The position numbers and the translations under genes were made by a program. A DNA stretch of 64,000 nucleotides from Fuerstiella sp041398845 (lineage in GTDB: Bacteria; Planctomycetota; Planctomycetia; Planctomycetales; Planctomycetaceae), in assembly GCA_041398845.1 (NCBI GenBank), contig JAWKTZ010000006.1, positions 496,001-560,000 of the forward strand, written 5' to 3'. This document shows positions 9,740-19,201 of the stretch, piece after piece. A model generated the notes under the pieces. The model made no database searches. It was given only the letters and a program-made list of their open reading frames with translations, and was not told the origin of the DNA. How positions within the stretch are numbered: the first letter of the stretch is position 1; every line of letters starts with the position of its first letter.

Positions 9740-11200
9740 TCACGTCAGAATTTTTTGCAGTACGTGCCCGTGAACGTCGGTCAGGCGGCGATCGATGCCG
9801 TTGTGCTGGTAGGTCAGGCGAGTGTGGTCCAGGCCCAGCAGATACAGGATCGTGGCGTTTAAGTCATGGACAGACGAAACGTCTTCCACCGCTTTGAAAC
9901 CCAGTTCGTCCGTCATGCCGTAGCTGATGCCGGGTTTCACTCCGGCACCTCCCAGCCAGGCTGTGAAGCCCTGAGGATTGTGGTCTCGACCTTTGGCGCC
10001 TTTTTGAAACATGGGCATGCGGCCGAATTCCGTACACCAGACCACAAGAGTGTCCTGCAGCAGGCCGCGCTGCTTCAGATCTTTGAACAAAGCGGCAGCG
10101 GGCTGGTCCATGATTTCGCCGTGGATGTCGTATTGTTCGCGCAACGCAGAATGGCCATCCCAGTTCAATCGGCCTCCGCTGGCATAGGCGCCGTTGAACA
10201 ACTGCACAAAGCGGACACCGTTTTCGATCAGGCGTCGAGCCAGAATCGCATTCTTCGCGAACGCGGCTTTGGTTTCGTTGAGCGAATCGGCTCCGTACAT
10301 TTTCAATGTCGAGGCCGACTCCGTCGACAGGTCGGTGATTCCGGGAACAGACATCTGCATGCGAGCGGCCAGTTCATAGCTGGCGATGCGTGCGGCGAGG
10401 TTGCTGTCCTGGGGATTGCGCTGCAGGTGTTGTTCATTCAGGACGGATAACAACGAACGAGCGGCCTGGTCCTGTGATACGCTGACATTGGACGGTGCCG
10501 CAAGGTTTCGTATCGGGTTGCTGCTGTTGAATGACGTTCCCTGAAACACGGCCGGAAGAAAGCCGGGCCCCCAGTTGTTGACGCTGGCCTGAGGAACTCC
10601 GCGAGGATCCGGGATGGCCACGAACGCCGGCAGATCCTGATTGTCCGTGCCCAGCGCGTAGGTAGTCCATGCGCCGATTGACGGGAATCCGTCCAGCACA
10701 AAACCCGTTGACAAAAAGTTTTCGGCGGGGCCGTGAGTGTTCGATTTGCTGGTCAGCGTATGCACAAAGGCGATGTCGTCGACGATGCTTCCCAGTTGAG
10801 GAATCATGTCCGACACCATCTTGCCACATTCTCCGCGCGGTCGAAATCGGTATTGTGGCCGAGCCAGATTTCCGGCCGGTCCCTGAAACGTCACGGCAGG
10901 GCCGCCTTCCAGAGCCTGACCGTCGCGTTTGATCAGTTCCGGCTTGTAGTCGTAGGTTTCGAGCTGACTGCAGGCACCGGCACAGAAAATCACCAGTACG
11001 TTTTTGGCCTTGGCCGCATGATGAGTGATTCGCGGCGCGTGAGGCTGAGTCGGATCGATCTTGATGGTCGAACCCGCCAGAGCGCGATCCTGTTTCAGCA
11101 GACTGGCCAGAGCAACGCCGGCCAGCCCGGACACAGTCTGCCCGAACAGGTCTCGTCGCTGCAACAGTTGTCGGCCGGTGTTGGAAAGCAGGCTGGTCAT
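9740..11200 (-). CDS. DUF1501 protein (first pair)
   Basis: 486-residue member of the DUF1501 family, which belongs to the alkaline-phosphatase/sulfatase-like fold and is abundant in planctomycetes. Visible landmarks are the conserved early CAGACSQLETYDYKPEL segment and the late CTEFGRMPMFQ and KGRDHNPQGFTAWLGG segments. The N-terminus (LLQRRDLFGQTVSGLAGVAL) looks like a Tat-type export signal with RRD. The start overlaps the stop of the upstream DUF1549 gene by 4 bp (ATGA), showing translational coupling. The biochemical role of such pairs is not established. Confidence 0.93.
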   Translation of the reverse strand: MTSLLSNTGRQLLQRRDLFGQTVSGLAGVALASLLKQDRALAGSTIKIDPTQPHAPRITHHAAKAKNVLVIFCAGACSQLETYDYKPELIKRDGQALEGGPAVTFQGPAGNLARPQYRFRPRGECGKMVSDMIPQLGSIVDDIAFVHTLTSKSNTHGPAENFLSTGFVLDGFPSIGAWTTYALGTDNQDLPAFVAIPDPRGVPQASVNNWGPGFLPAVFQGTSFNSSNPIRNLAAPSNVSVSQDQAARSLLSVLNEQHLQRNPQDSNLAARIASYELAARMQMSVPGITDLSTESASTLKMYGADSLNETKAAFAKNAILARRLIENGVRFVQLFNGAYASGGRLNWDGHSALREQYDIHGEIMDQPAAALFKDLKQRGLLQDTLVVWCTEFGRMPMFQKGAKGRDHNPQGFTAWLGGAGVKPGISYGMTDELGFKAVEDVSSVHDLNATILYLLGLDHTRLTYQHNGIDRRLTDVHGHVLQKILT

Positions 11201-14200
11201 GGCAAAAACAAAAATTCGCTGCTGTTATACAAAGCTCGACAAAGCACCGGCAGCCCATGTTCCCTGACGGTCGGTAGCGTGGCAGCCGTTTCAATATCCG
11301 AGGGAAGCCGTCCCGTCGCCAGTAGAAACGCACGCAGGATCTGTTTCGTCGGATCATCGCCAACGTCACTCCGCACTCGATCCGCAAATGCCGCCGACTG
11401 ATCAATCACAAACGCGCTGTTGAACAGGTTCAGTGCCTGAATGGCGGTGGTGGACTGACTGCGTCTGGGAGCAGGCAGTCCTGCATCCGGGCAGTCGAAT
11501 GCTCCGAAAATCGGCACCGGTTCCATGCGAATTTTATGAGCATAAATCATGCGGCGCAGCCGGTCCGGAGGAAACTCGTCGACCGGCGGAAAACCACTCA
11601 GACCGCCTCGTGACTTGAAGAAATCAAAGCCGGGGCCACCCATCGTCAGATTCAACCGGCCGCTGATCTGCAACATGGAATCACGAATGACTTCCGCTTC
11701 GATGCGCCGCGAGGGATACCGCCACAGCAAACGATTGTCGGAATCCACATTCAACGGATCGACAGCGTTTGCTTCTGAGTTTGACTCTGATGTCCGCACA
11801 TGGCTTTGCTGCCACGTGGCTGAAGTCAGGATGACGCGCTGCAGATGCTTGATGGACCAGTCGTGGTCGATGAAGTCCTGAGCCAGCCAATCAAGCAGTT
11901 CCGGATGGCTGGGTGACGCACCGTTCAGTCCGAAGTCGCTCGACGTTTCGACAAGCCCCACACCAAAATGACCCTGCCAGATGCGGTTCACCATTACTCG
12001 AGCGGTCAGGGGATTCTGCGGTGATGCAATCCACCGGGCCAGGGCCAGTCGGCGCTGTTGATCGGGAGTGTCAGCGTCAAGTTTCAAATGACCGATGGAC
12101 GTCAGCACAGACGGAGCAACCTCATCGGTCGGCTGTTCCGGGTCACCTCGATTCAGCACGAACGTCGGGTCGGGATCACGAAACGTTCCGGCAAACACCA
12201 TCTGCGGTTCACGCAATTTTCGTTGCTGGTCCTGAAGTCGCTTCAGTTCATCCGCCAGTGCCCTGACATCGACACCTGTCTCCTGCGATGGCGTCGCGCT
12301 GCGTAACAATGCGGCGGTATCGTCGTGAGGCGTGCCCGGCGGAACACGGTCGTCAGACGTGGCGACGGTCGTCCATGTCCGGCCATCGACGGATGTTTGA
12401 ATCTGATATCGAACAGGCAACCGATCCTTGAATTTGCCTTCGCGATCACGTGCCCATTCGATGCGATCGATAAGTTCGGGCCTGGGAAATTCCAACTGTA
12501 CCCAGCCCTGTCCTCGTTCGTTGGAAATCCAACTGAAGTCGTTGCCATACTTTCCATCATTGATATGGGGCAACTGATGTTGACCGGATTCAGAATAATT
12601 ACCGGACGACGTGGGTCGAGTTCCATGATCTGCCAAAGCAACGTTGACAGGATCGTCACCCACCGAAAACACTTCGAACTCGTCGATACACGGTTCGTGT
12701 TTGTTGTCATCAATCGTGGCCAGCGATGTGAATCGCACAAACTTTGCCGTCACGGGGGAAAAGCGTTCCACAGTTTTTGCGGCATTCACGGGAGCTCGCA
12801 GGCGAGGATGCCCGGCAGCCCCGTTTTCCTGCAGCACGATGACATCGGCCGTGATTCCGGTTTCGGTTTCGCCACCACGCAGAATCAGACATGACTTTTC
12901 ATCGAAGTCGTGAACGCCGGTGTCAAACAGGCCGCTCCAAAGTGGCTTCTTTTCTGTCTCACCCTGGTGCTCGCCGGAAAACCGATACTGATCGGCAATC
13001 GCAATCTGCTGCTGATCAGACGTTGTCTTCAGGTCACCGTCGGTGTCCAGAATATAGCGAGCATCATGAGTATGAACTCCGCTGCCGTGAACGCCCCATG
13101 AAATCCAGACTCGAAAACGCCCGGCAATTCCAGGGTTCCAGGTAAACACATCTTCGCCCGGATTGTTATCCCACCACGTGTACCTTCCACGACTCAGGTT
13201 ACACATACGCTGCCGATCTCCGACATCATCCCGATAGCCTCGCTGCGGGCCTTCCGGATTACTGCCGTGCCCGTTCTTTGATTTCAGCAATGTGACTCGC
13301 GCTGCATCTTCGTCATCGATCACGACGGTGCGACCATTGAATGCCAGAGGTTGCCGTCGATTCAACTGGTCTCGAAGTTTTGCGATGCGCGGCTGCATCG
13401 CGTCCGCTTCTTTCAGACGACGATCGCGATCAGGCCCCGAAAGCGGACGTTCACCATAGTCGACTCCGGCAAAGAACGCCTGCATGGCATAGTAGTCGCT
13501 CTGAGGAATCGGATCGAACTTGTGATCGTGGCAACGAGCACAGCCGACGGTCAGGCCAAGAAACGTGGCTGTGGTCCCGATGATGATTTCGTCGAGTTCA
13601 TCCTGACGAGCCAGGCGTTTGGATTCTTCGTCCTTGCCGATCTGACCTGGCAGCAGCGCCGCAGCGGCCACCATGAAGCCCGTCGCGGCGTCTGCTGAAA
13701 CCGTGTCTCCGGCCAGTTGTTCGACGACAAAACGGTCATAGGGCTTGTCTTCGTTGAAGGCCTGAATCACGTAGTCGCGATACGGCCACGCGTTGGGTCG
13801 CGGAGTGTTGACTTCGTAACCGTGAGTGTCTGCGTAGCGGACCACATCCAGCCAGTGCTGAGCCCAGCGTTCTCCATAGCGCGGACTGGCCAGCAGTTCG
13901 TCAATCAGATGACGCACGGCATCCTGTTGACCGCTGAGTTCTGACAAGCGCTGTGACCAGTGGTCGATCTGTTCCGGTGTCGGAGGCAGTCCATGCAACG
14001 CCAGAAACATGCGACGGATCAGCGTCACAGGTTCGGCCGGTTCGGATCGCTGCAGTCCGACGTTCTTCAGCCGCTGATCGATGAATGCGTCAATGGGGTG
14101 TCCGTCGTTCGGGGGCAGCGAGGCTGTGACAGGCTGAAACGCCCAATGCGTTTTGGGGTTGGGTTGTGCCTTCTCGTTGATCGGCCCATGAGCGCCCGAT

Positions 14201-14553
14201 TTCAGCCATTGAGTGATGCGAGCAATCTGGTCGGGCGAAACCGGCTCACCCTGCGGTGGCATGCGTTCGCTCTCGTCCGTGGCTGTGATGCGTTGCAGCA
14301 ACAGGCTGTTTGCCGGGTCGTTACCGTCCAGAGTGGAGCCTGAGTCGCCACCGGTTTTCAGGAACTGTGCCGTATCCAGACGCAGGCCGGCTTCCTGTTT
14401 GATGGCTCCATGACAGGACCAGCATTTGGACTTCAGAATCGGTTTAATGTCGTTTAGATAGCTGACGTCGTCAGCGCAAGCCGAAGTGAACATCGCGCTG
14501 AACGCGATGCTGGAAACGAACAAGCGTGTCATCAGAATCGTTCGAATGGACAT
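11197..14553 (-). CDS. PSCyt1-DUF1549-DUF1553 (PSD1) protein with discoidin-like insert (first pair)
   Basis: 1118 residues when started at ATG 14553, which gives a clean signal peptide (MSIRTILMTRLFV); the frame is open to 14589. Order of parts: planctomycete cytochrome c-like domain with CWSCH at residues 44-48 and the RMPPQGEP distal region; DUF1549 with the conserved CARCHDHKFDP motif; a golvesin-like beta domain (GRFRVWISWGVHG); an F5/8-type discoidin-like domain (WVQLEFPRPELIDRIEWA); and DUF1553 (PSD1) with WIASPQNPLTARVMVNRIW. Secreted or periplasmic, with two CxxCH haem motifs. The discoidin-like part suggests carbohydrate binding. The gene for an ECF sigma factor ends 53 bp upstream. 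Confidence 0.93.
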   Translation of the reverse strand: MSIRTILMTRLFVSSIAFSAMFTSACADDVSYLNDIKPILKSKCWSCHGAIKQEAGLRLDTAQFLKTGGDSGSTLDGNDPANSLLLQRITATDESERMPPQGEPVSPDQIARITQWLKSGAHGPINEKAQPNPKTHWAFQPVTASLPPNDGHPIDAFIDQRLKNVGLQRSEPAEPVTLIRRMFLALHGLPPTPEQIDHWSQRLSELSGQQDAVRHLIDELLASPRYGERWAQHWLDVVRYADTHGYEVNTPRPNAWPYRDYVIQAFNEDKPYDRFVVEQLAGDTVSADAATGFMVAAAALLPGQIGKDEESKRLARQDELDEIIIGTTATFLGLTVGCARCHDHKFDPIPQSDYYAMQAFFAGVDYGERPLSGPDRDRRLKEADAMQPRIAKLRDQLNRRQPLAFNGRTVVIDDEDAARVTLLKSKNGHGSNPEGPQRGYRDDVGDRQRMCNLSRGRYTWWDNNPGEDVFTWNPGIAGRFRVWISWGVHGSGVHTHDARYILDTDGDLKTTSDQQQIAIADQYRFSGEHQGETEKKPLWSGLFDTGVHDFDEKSCLILRGGETETGITADVIVLQENGAAGHPRLRAPVNAAKTVERFSPVTAKFVRFTSLATIDDNKHEPCIDEFEVFSVGDDPVNVALADHGTRPTSSGNYSESGQHQLPHINDGKYGNDFSWISNERGQGWVQLEFPRPELIDRIEWARDREGKFKDRLPVRYQIQTSVDGRTWTTVATSDDRVPPGTPHDDTAALLRSATPSQETGVDVRALADELKRLQDQQRKLREPQMVFAGTFRDPDPTFVLNRGDPEQPTDEVAPSVLTSIGHLKLDADTPDQQRRLALARWIASPQNPLTARVMVNRIWQGHFGVGLVETSSDFGLNGASPSHPELLDWLAQDFIDHDWSIKHLQRVILTSATWQQSHVRTSESNSEANAVDPLNVDSDNRLLWRYPSRRIEAEVIRDSMLQISGRLNLTMGGPGFDFFKSRGGLSGFPPVDEFPPDRLRRMIYAHKIRMEPVPIFGAFDCPDAGLPAPRRSQSTTAIQALNLFNSAFVIDQSAAFADRVRSDVGDDPTKQILRAFLLATGRLPSDIETAATLPTVREHGLPVLCRALYNSSEFLFLP

Positions 14554-14605
14554 ACGGGAAATGATACCACCCGGGGCGTCACGAATCATGCAAAATCAAC
14601 ATCCA

Positions 14606-15157
14606 CTATTCCTCGGACAATAACTCAGCCACGGCAGGAGAATTCTTCACGGCCTGAACCGCATGATGAAGTCGTGATTTCACCGTGCCCAGCGGCAAAT
14701 CCAATGCCGCAGCGATTTCCGGCTGCGTCAGATCGTCCACAAATCGCATCAGCAGGATTTCACGATGAGCGTCCGACAGTGAACTCAGCATCGCCGCAAA
14801 GTCGTCTCGTCCGGTTTCGTCTGTCTGAGCCGCTTCCGGAAACAGATCCAGATCTTCGTCGCTGCTGGTGGATCGTTGTCGTTTTCTGCGAGCAGCGATC
14901 GACAAATTTCGGACGGCAGGATACAGAAATGTGGTCATTTGAGCGGTCAGTTTGAAGCCGGGGAATTTTCGAACCAGGTACGCAAACGTTTCCTGCATGA
15001 CGTCCAAAGCGTCTTCGTGGTGACCCGTGAATCGATAAGCCAGACTCACCACCCAGTCTTTGTGCCGGTGGTACAGGACGGCAAACGCCTGCTGATCGCC
15101 ACCGTTGATGGCGTCCACCAGTTGCAGATCGGTTAAGTTGTCACCCGGTTCAGACAT
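14606..15157 (-). CDS. ECF-subfamily RNA polymerase sigma factor
   Basis: 183 residues with sigma region 2 (EDALDVMQETFAYLVRKFPG) and region 4 with its helix-turn-helix (TQPEIAAALDLPLGTVKSRL). It is expected to direct RNA polymerase to a dedicated set of promoters. It heads the leftward run sigma - DUF1549 - DUF1501 and is divergent, across about 230 bp, from a run encoding a transmembrane dockerin-like protein that could hold it inactive. There is no zinc-binding anti-sigma gene next to it. The position suggests it controls one or both of the flanking runs, which is inference. Confidence 0.93.
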   Translation of the reverse strand: MSEPGDNLTDLQLVDAINGGDQQAFAVLYHRHKDWVVSLAYRFTGHHEDALDVMQETFAYLVRKFPGFKLTAQMTTFLYPAVRNLSIAARRKRQRSTSSDEDLDLFPEAAQTDETGRDDFAAMLSSLSDAHREILLMRFVDDLTQPEIAAALDLPLGTVKSRLHHAVQAVKNSPAVAELLSEE

Positions 15158-15387
15158 GGCCGCAGGGTACGAAAACGGATCGCAAAAGGGGATCGCGAAT
15201 TGACGCTAATGAACGCGTATGGAATGCACAGCACGGGCGGCGGCGATTCATCAGCGTCCGATTAGCGGGCATTAGCGGTCGCCCCAAACCTGAAACCTCC
15301 TGACCTTTGGCCCGCTGAAAGAAACAACAGGATTTTTTGAACCAATCCTGGCCTTCCGCCGCTGAATCCTGTGGAGGTGCCCCAACC

Positions 15388-15897
15388 ATGAACCAACACA
15401 AACGTCCGGATTCGCCGGAAGATCTTTTACCACAGGAAGTTGTGGCGGAATTAAGACAGCGGCATGGCCCGCAGATTCCCGTTCCCGATGCTCTGGACGC
15501 AGCCGTTTTAGGCGATGCGGCGCGGCATTTGAGTGGCATTTCCAGGCCGACCACGACCACACGCAGCGGTCGTCGGTGGACGTGGGTGGCCGCGTCGATG
15601 GGAACTCTGGCAGCGGCCGTCCTGCTGTTTGCCGTTTATCCGAGATTCCCGGACGAAGTTCCTCCGGGACGCAGTGTGGTATTCCAGGAAACAGCGGATG
15701 CCCTTCAAACCGGCAACATCGTCGCGACGACGGACGACGTGGACGGCAACGGTCAGGTGAACATTCTGGACGCGTTCGCACTGGCTCGCACCATTCAGGC
15801 GGGACGTCCGATGCAATCCGGCTGGGATCGGAACGGTGACGGCCTGACGAATCAGTCGGACGTTGACCTGATCGCAATGAACGCGGTGATGCTGTGA
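15388..15897 (+). CDS. Transmembrane protein with C-terminal dockerin-like domain, possible anti-sigma factor
   Basis: 169 residues from ATG 15388, preceded by GTGGAGGTG as ribosome site. Residues 1-60 are hydrophilic and probably cytoplasmic; residues 64-84 form one membrane segment (WVAASMGTLAAAVLLFAVYP); residues 115-169 contain two EF-hand-like calcium loops, DVDGNGQVNILD and DRNGDGLTNQSD, each followed by a helix, which is the dockerin pattern. The layout of short cytoplasmic head, one membrane pass and external ligand domain, next to an ECF sigma gene, suggests a membrane anti-sigma regulator. No known anti-sigma fold is recognised in the head, so that role is a proposal. Confidence 0.75.
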   Translation: MNQHKRPDSPEDLLPQEVVAELRQRHGPQIPVPDALDAAVLGDAARHLSGISRPTTTTRSGRRWTWVAASMGTLAAAVLLFAVYPRFPDEVPPGRSVVFQETADALQTGNIVATTDDVDGNGQVNILDAFALARTIQAGRPMQSGWDRNGDGLTNQSDVDLIAMNAVML

Positions 15898-15938
15898 TGC
15901 TGTGATGCTGTGATGCTGTGATGCTGTGATGCTGTGAT
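15886..15938. repeat. 8-bp tandem repeat (GCTGTGAT), six copies plus a partial one
   Basis: Six perfect copies of GCTGTGAT at 15891-15938, preceded by GTGAT at 15886-15890. The stop codon of the dockerin-like gene (15895-15897) lies in the first full copy, so gain or loss of units leaves the protein unchanged but alters the distance to the next start (15966) in 8-bp steps. On the reverse strand it encodes a meaningless repeated SITASQHH. Confidence 0.95.
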
Positions 15939-15965
15939 GAAAAACCCAACGAAAGGTGACACACC

Positions 15966-16532
15966 ATGAACGTGTCCACATATCACTCCGGCCAATCTGA
16001 TTTAGCTGCTCGGCGAGGAGCGTTCGCAATTGGCGTTGCCCTGCTGATGCTTCTGAACTTCTGTCTTGTGGTGTTCGTATGTGCTCAGGATAACAAACCG
16101 GCTGCCATCGCAGACGACAACATCGTGATGACTCAGGTTGACGGTCCGGCCGACGTTGCTGCCGATGCAGTTCGTTTTGAAGCACTGGATGTGTTTGTCG
16201 ATTCCGGCCAACAAGCTCTGGCGGCCTATCAGTTTGAACTGTTCAGTACGACCGACGGAGTCGAAATTGTGGGCATCGAAGGTGGCGAGCATGCGGCGTT
16301 TCAGGCGGCTCCGTATTACGACCCGCAAGCCATGCAAACCAACCGAGTCATCCTGGCCGCGTTCAGTACGGACAAAGAACTGCCCACCGGGCGAACTCGC
16401 GTTGCCAGGATTCATGTGCAGCTTCAGGGACCAGGCCGGAAGGAATATCAGACGGTGTTGAAGGTCTCGGCAACAGTCGATGGGACGGAAATTCCGGCGA
16501 AGATTTCGCTTCAGCAGGCGAGCAGGAAATAA
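15966..16532 (+). CDS. Membrane-anchored cohesin-like protein
   Basis: 188 residues. An N-terminal hydrophobic segment (about residues 18-40, GAFAIGVALLMLLNFCLVVF) is a signal or anchor. The rest, about residues 60-180, is beta-rich and follows the cohesin/carbohydrate-binding pattern: ALDVFVDSGQQALAAYQFEL, then VEIVGIEGG, then RVILAAFSTDKELPTGRTRV. In cellulosome-type systems cohesins bind dockerins; the gene just upstream encodes a dockerin-like domain, which supports the call. The similarity is weak by eye and another Ig-like fold is possible. Ribosome site AAAGG at 15952-15956. Confidence 0.6.
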   Translation: MNVSTYHSGQSDLAARRGAFAIGVALLMLLNFCLVVFVCAQDNKPAAIADDNIVMTQVDGPADVAADAVRFEALDVFVDSGQQALAAYQFELFSTTDGVEIVGIEGGEHAAFQAAPYYDPQAMQTNRVILAAFSTDKELPTGRTRVARIHVQLQGPGRKEYQTVLKVSATVDGTEIPAKISLQQASRK

Positions 16533-16618
16533 GCGGCGTCTGCAGCACAATAACCAAAGCGGCGACCAGTCGCCGCACTCCATAGATTCACGACAACTCT
16601 GATCGAAAGGTCGATGAC

Positions 16619-19192
16619 ATGACATTCGGACGAAGCACAGCGTATTGGGTCACGGCAGGATTACTGTTTGGCTGTCTGACAATGGCCGGCTGCGGAAGCA
16701 TTGACAGTCCATCGCCGTCATCTGATTCGGCACAGCAGTCGACGCCAGGGCCCACCGTTGAATCCATGGCCGACGATGCGTCAGGTGGCACGGATCCTAC
16801 AGCAGGCGGTCGCGGTTTTGACGGCATGAGTGACGAATTGACGGCGAAACCGGCAGGAGAATCAGAGGAAGCAACCACATCTCAGTTATCGGTGGTCGAA
16901 TCGAGCAACAATGCCCCTGCGGCCCCGGCACCCGAAACCGCTCCGGCACCAGATTCCCGCCGTGCGATGCCATTGACCAAAGAAGCCGAGTTCGCCGAAA
17001 AGAAATCGGAAGCTCGACGGCAAGACACGCCCGAGGCACTGATGCCACCCAGTCCCGGGAACGCTGCGGACCGCAGCAACCCGGCCGACCAACCTGTTGC
17101 CGAAACGGCAACAGCCCTCGGAGGTTATCCCGGCGCTGCAGACAAGCCGGAGGATAAATCTGAAGCATTTTCCATGGGGCACGCATTTCGGGTGAATTCC
17201 TTTGACTCGCTGGGCGTTGCCAACGAATCAAAGCTGAACGAACAACAGCGACGTACCCTTCAACTGGATCTGCAGCCCGGGGAAGAACTGTGGGTCATCG
17301 CCAAAGCCACGGTTGTGGATGCGAAGGCAGTCACTGCCGAACGGCCGGGTTGCGGAGCACTGATGGCGACTCTACCCAAAGCCACTCAGCAGGTGCCTGT
17401 GCCGCTGAAGCACACAGCCGTAACCGGCAACATTGATGGCTATATCGCCACCGTCGATGTGACTCAGCAATTTCACAACCCGTATGATTCCAAAATCGAA
17501 GCTGTCTACGTGTTTCCTTTGCCTCACAATGCAGCCGTCAACGAATTCGTCATGACCGTGGGAGACCGCAAAATTCGAGGCATCATTCGGGAACGCGAGA
17601 AAGCCGAACAAATCTACGCGGCTGCCAAACAACAGGGACATGTGGCATCACTGATGACTCAGGAACGCCCCAACATCTTTACTCAGAAAGTCGCCAACAT
17701 CGAACCCGGCAAACAGATCGACATCAACATCCGCTACTTCAACACGCTGCAGTACGACGATGGAGCCTATGAGTTCGTCTTTCCAATGGTCGTCGGCCCG
17801 CGCTATAACCCTCCGGCCAGTACAGACGGTGTCGGAGCGGTCGCTCGTGGTCAGCATGGCACCAGTGGACAGCAGACAGAAGTGCAGTATCTGGCTCCCA
17901 ATGAACGCAGTGGCCATGATGTTTCGCTGTCACTGAATATCGCGGCCGGCGTCGACATCGAAGCAGTGGACAGTGTGAACCACATTGTTGATGTGAAGGA
18001 AACGTCGGAATGCGAACGAGCGATCACGCTGTCGGCTGCGGACAGCATTCCCAACAAGGACTTCGTGCTGCGTTACAAAGTCGCGGGCAAACAAATTAAA
18101 ACCGCCATGCTGACTCATCAGGACAAACACGGAAGCTACTTCACCATGATGTTGTATCCACCGGCAGATCTGGAACAGGTGCAGCGCAGCCCGATGGAAA
18201 TGGTGTTTGTACTGGACTGTTCCGGCAGCATGCGAGGCAAACCACTGACTCAGGCCAAAGACGCCATCAGCCATGCTCTGCAGTCACTGACTGAACGCGA
18301 TACCTTTCAGATCATTCAGTTCTCCAGCAACGCCTCGCAACTGGGAGCCGAACCCGTGCTGGCCACGGAAGACAACATCAAGCGTGGCCTGAAGTATCTG
18401 GCGTCTCTGAATGGCGGAGGTGGAACTCAGATGATCGAGGGCATCAAAGCGGCTCTGGATTTTCCCCACGATGAAGGCCGCTTTCGCCTGGTGTCGTTCA
18501 TGACAGACGGCTTTATCGGCAACGAACAACAGATTCTGGGAACTCTGCACGACAAACTGGGAGCCTCACGCGTGTTCAGTTTCGGAGTTGGCAGTTCTCC
18601 CAACCGTTACCTGATGGACCGCATGGCCGTGCTGGGTCGAGGTGCCGTGGCGTACCTGAGTCTGAATGATGACGCGGTGCAGATCATGGATCGCTTTAAC
18701 CGCCGCATCAGTCACCCGGCCATGACCGATCTGGCGATCGATTGGGGACAGATGGAAGTTGCCGACGTGTATCCTGAGCGGCTGCCCGACCTGATTGTCG
18801 GTCGTCCCGTCATCATTACCGGGCGATACAAGGGTGAACCTGGCACCGTGAAGGTCAACGGGCGAGTTGACCTGCAGCCGACTTCGTTTGAAGTGGCTCT
18901 GAACGAACAGGACGCCGCCAAAAGCCACGCCGGCATCGCCGCCGTGTGGGCTCGCCTGAAGATCAAGGACATGCTGAACTACTCCACGCATGCACCCGAA
19001 GCAGCCGAAGAAGTCAAGACGGCGGTGACTCAGACAGCTCTGGCGTATAACCTGATGAGTTCGTTCACGGCGTTCGTGGCCGTGGATTCGATGACGCAGA
19101 CGGAGGGCGAATTCGGCACAACGGTGGCGGTGCCCGTCCCCGTTCCGGCCGGAGTGAAGTATGAAACGACAGTGGGAACAGGCGGCCAGTAG
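16619..19192 (+). CDS. VIT and von Willebrand factor A domain lipoprotein
   Basis: 857 residues. The N-terminus ends in a lipobox (LTMAGC, Cys25), so it is a predicted lipoprotein. Residues 26-240 are low-complexity, rich in Ala, Pro and Ser. A VIT domain spans about residues 261-400 (GYIATVDVTQQFHNPYDSKI). A vWA domain starts near residue 526 with an intact metal-dependent adhesion site DCSGSMRGK. Such proteins are surface adhesion or complex-assembly proteins in several phyla. It is third in the rightward run after the dockerin-like and cohesin-like genes, so a surface complex built from the three is plausible. Confidence 0.9.
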   Translation: MTFGRSTAYWVTAGLLFGCLTMAGCGSIDSPSPSSDSAQQSTPGPTVESMADDASGGTDPTAGGRGFDGMSDELTAKPAGESEEATTSQLSVVESSNNAPAAPAPETAPAPDSRRAMPLTKEAEFAEKKSEARRQDTPEALMPPSPGNAADRSNPADQPVAETATALGGYPGAADKPEDKSEAFSMGHAFRVNSFDSLGVANESKLNEQQRRTLQLDLQPGEELWVIAKATVVDAKAVTAERPGCGALMATLPKATQQVPVPLKHTAVTGNIDGYIATVDVTQQFHNPYDSKIEAVYVFPLPHNAAVNEFVMTVGDRKIRGIIREREKAEQIYAAAKQQGHVASLMTQERPNIFTQKVANIEPGKQIDINIRYFNTLQYDDGAYEFVFPMVVGPRYNPPASTDGVGAVARGQHGTSGQQTEVQYLAPNERSGHDVSLSLNIAAGVDIEAVDSVNHIVDVKETSECERAITLSAADSIPNKDFVLRYKVAGKQIKTAMLTHQDKHGSYFTMMLYPPADLEQVQRSPMEMVFVLDCSGSMRGKPLTQAKDAISHALQSLTERDTFQIIQFSSNASQLGAEPVLATEDNIKRGLKYLASLNGGGGTQMIEGIKAALDFPHDEGRFRLVSFMTDGFIGNEQQILGTLHDKLGASRVFSFGVGSSPNRYLMDRMAVLGRGAVAYLSLNDDAVQIMDRFNRRISHPAMTDLAIDWGQMEVADVYPERLPDLIVGRPVIITGRYKGEPGTVKVNGRVDLQPTSFEVALNEQDAAKSHAGIAAVWARLKIKDMLNYSTHAPEAAEEVKTAVTQTALAYNLMSSFTAFVAVDSMTQTEGEFGTTVAVPVPVPAGVKYETTVGTGGQ

Positions 19193-19201
19193 TTCTGGCG
19201 G

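Noticed and set aside
15272..16185. Reverse-strand open frames with repeated SITASQHH
   Set aside because: They are the antisense reading of the 8-bp tandem repeat and of the dockerin and cohesin-like genes; codon use and homology support the forward genes.
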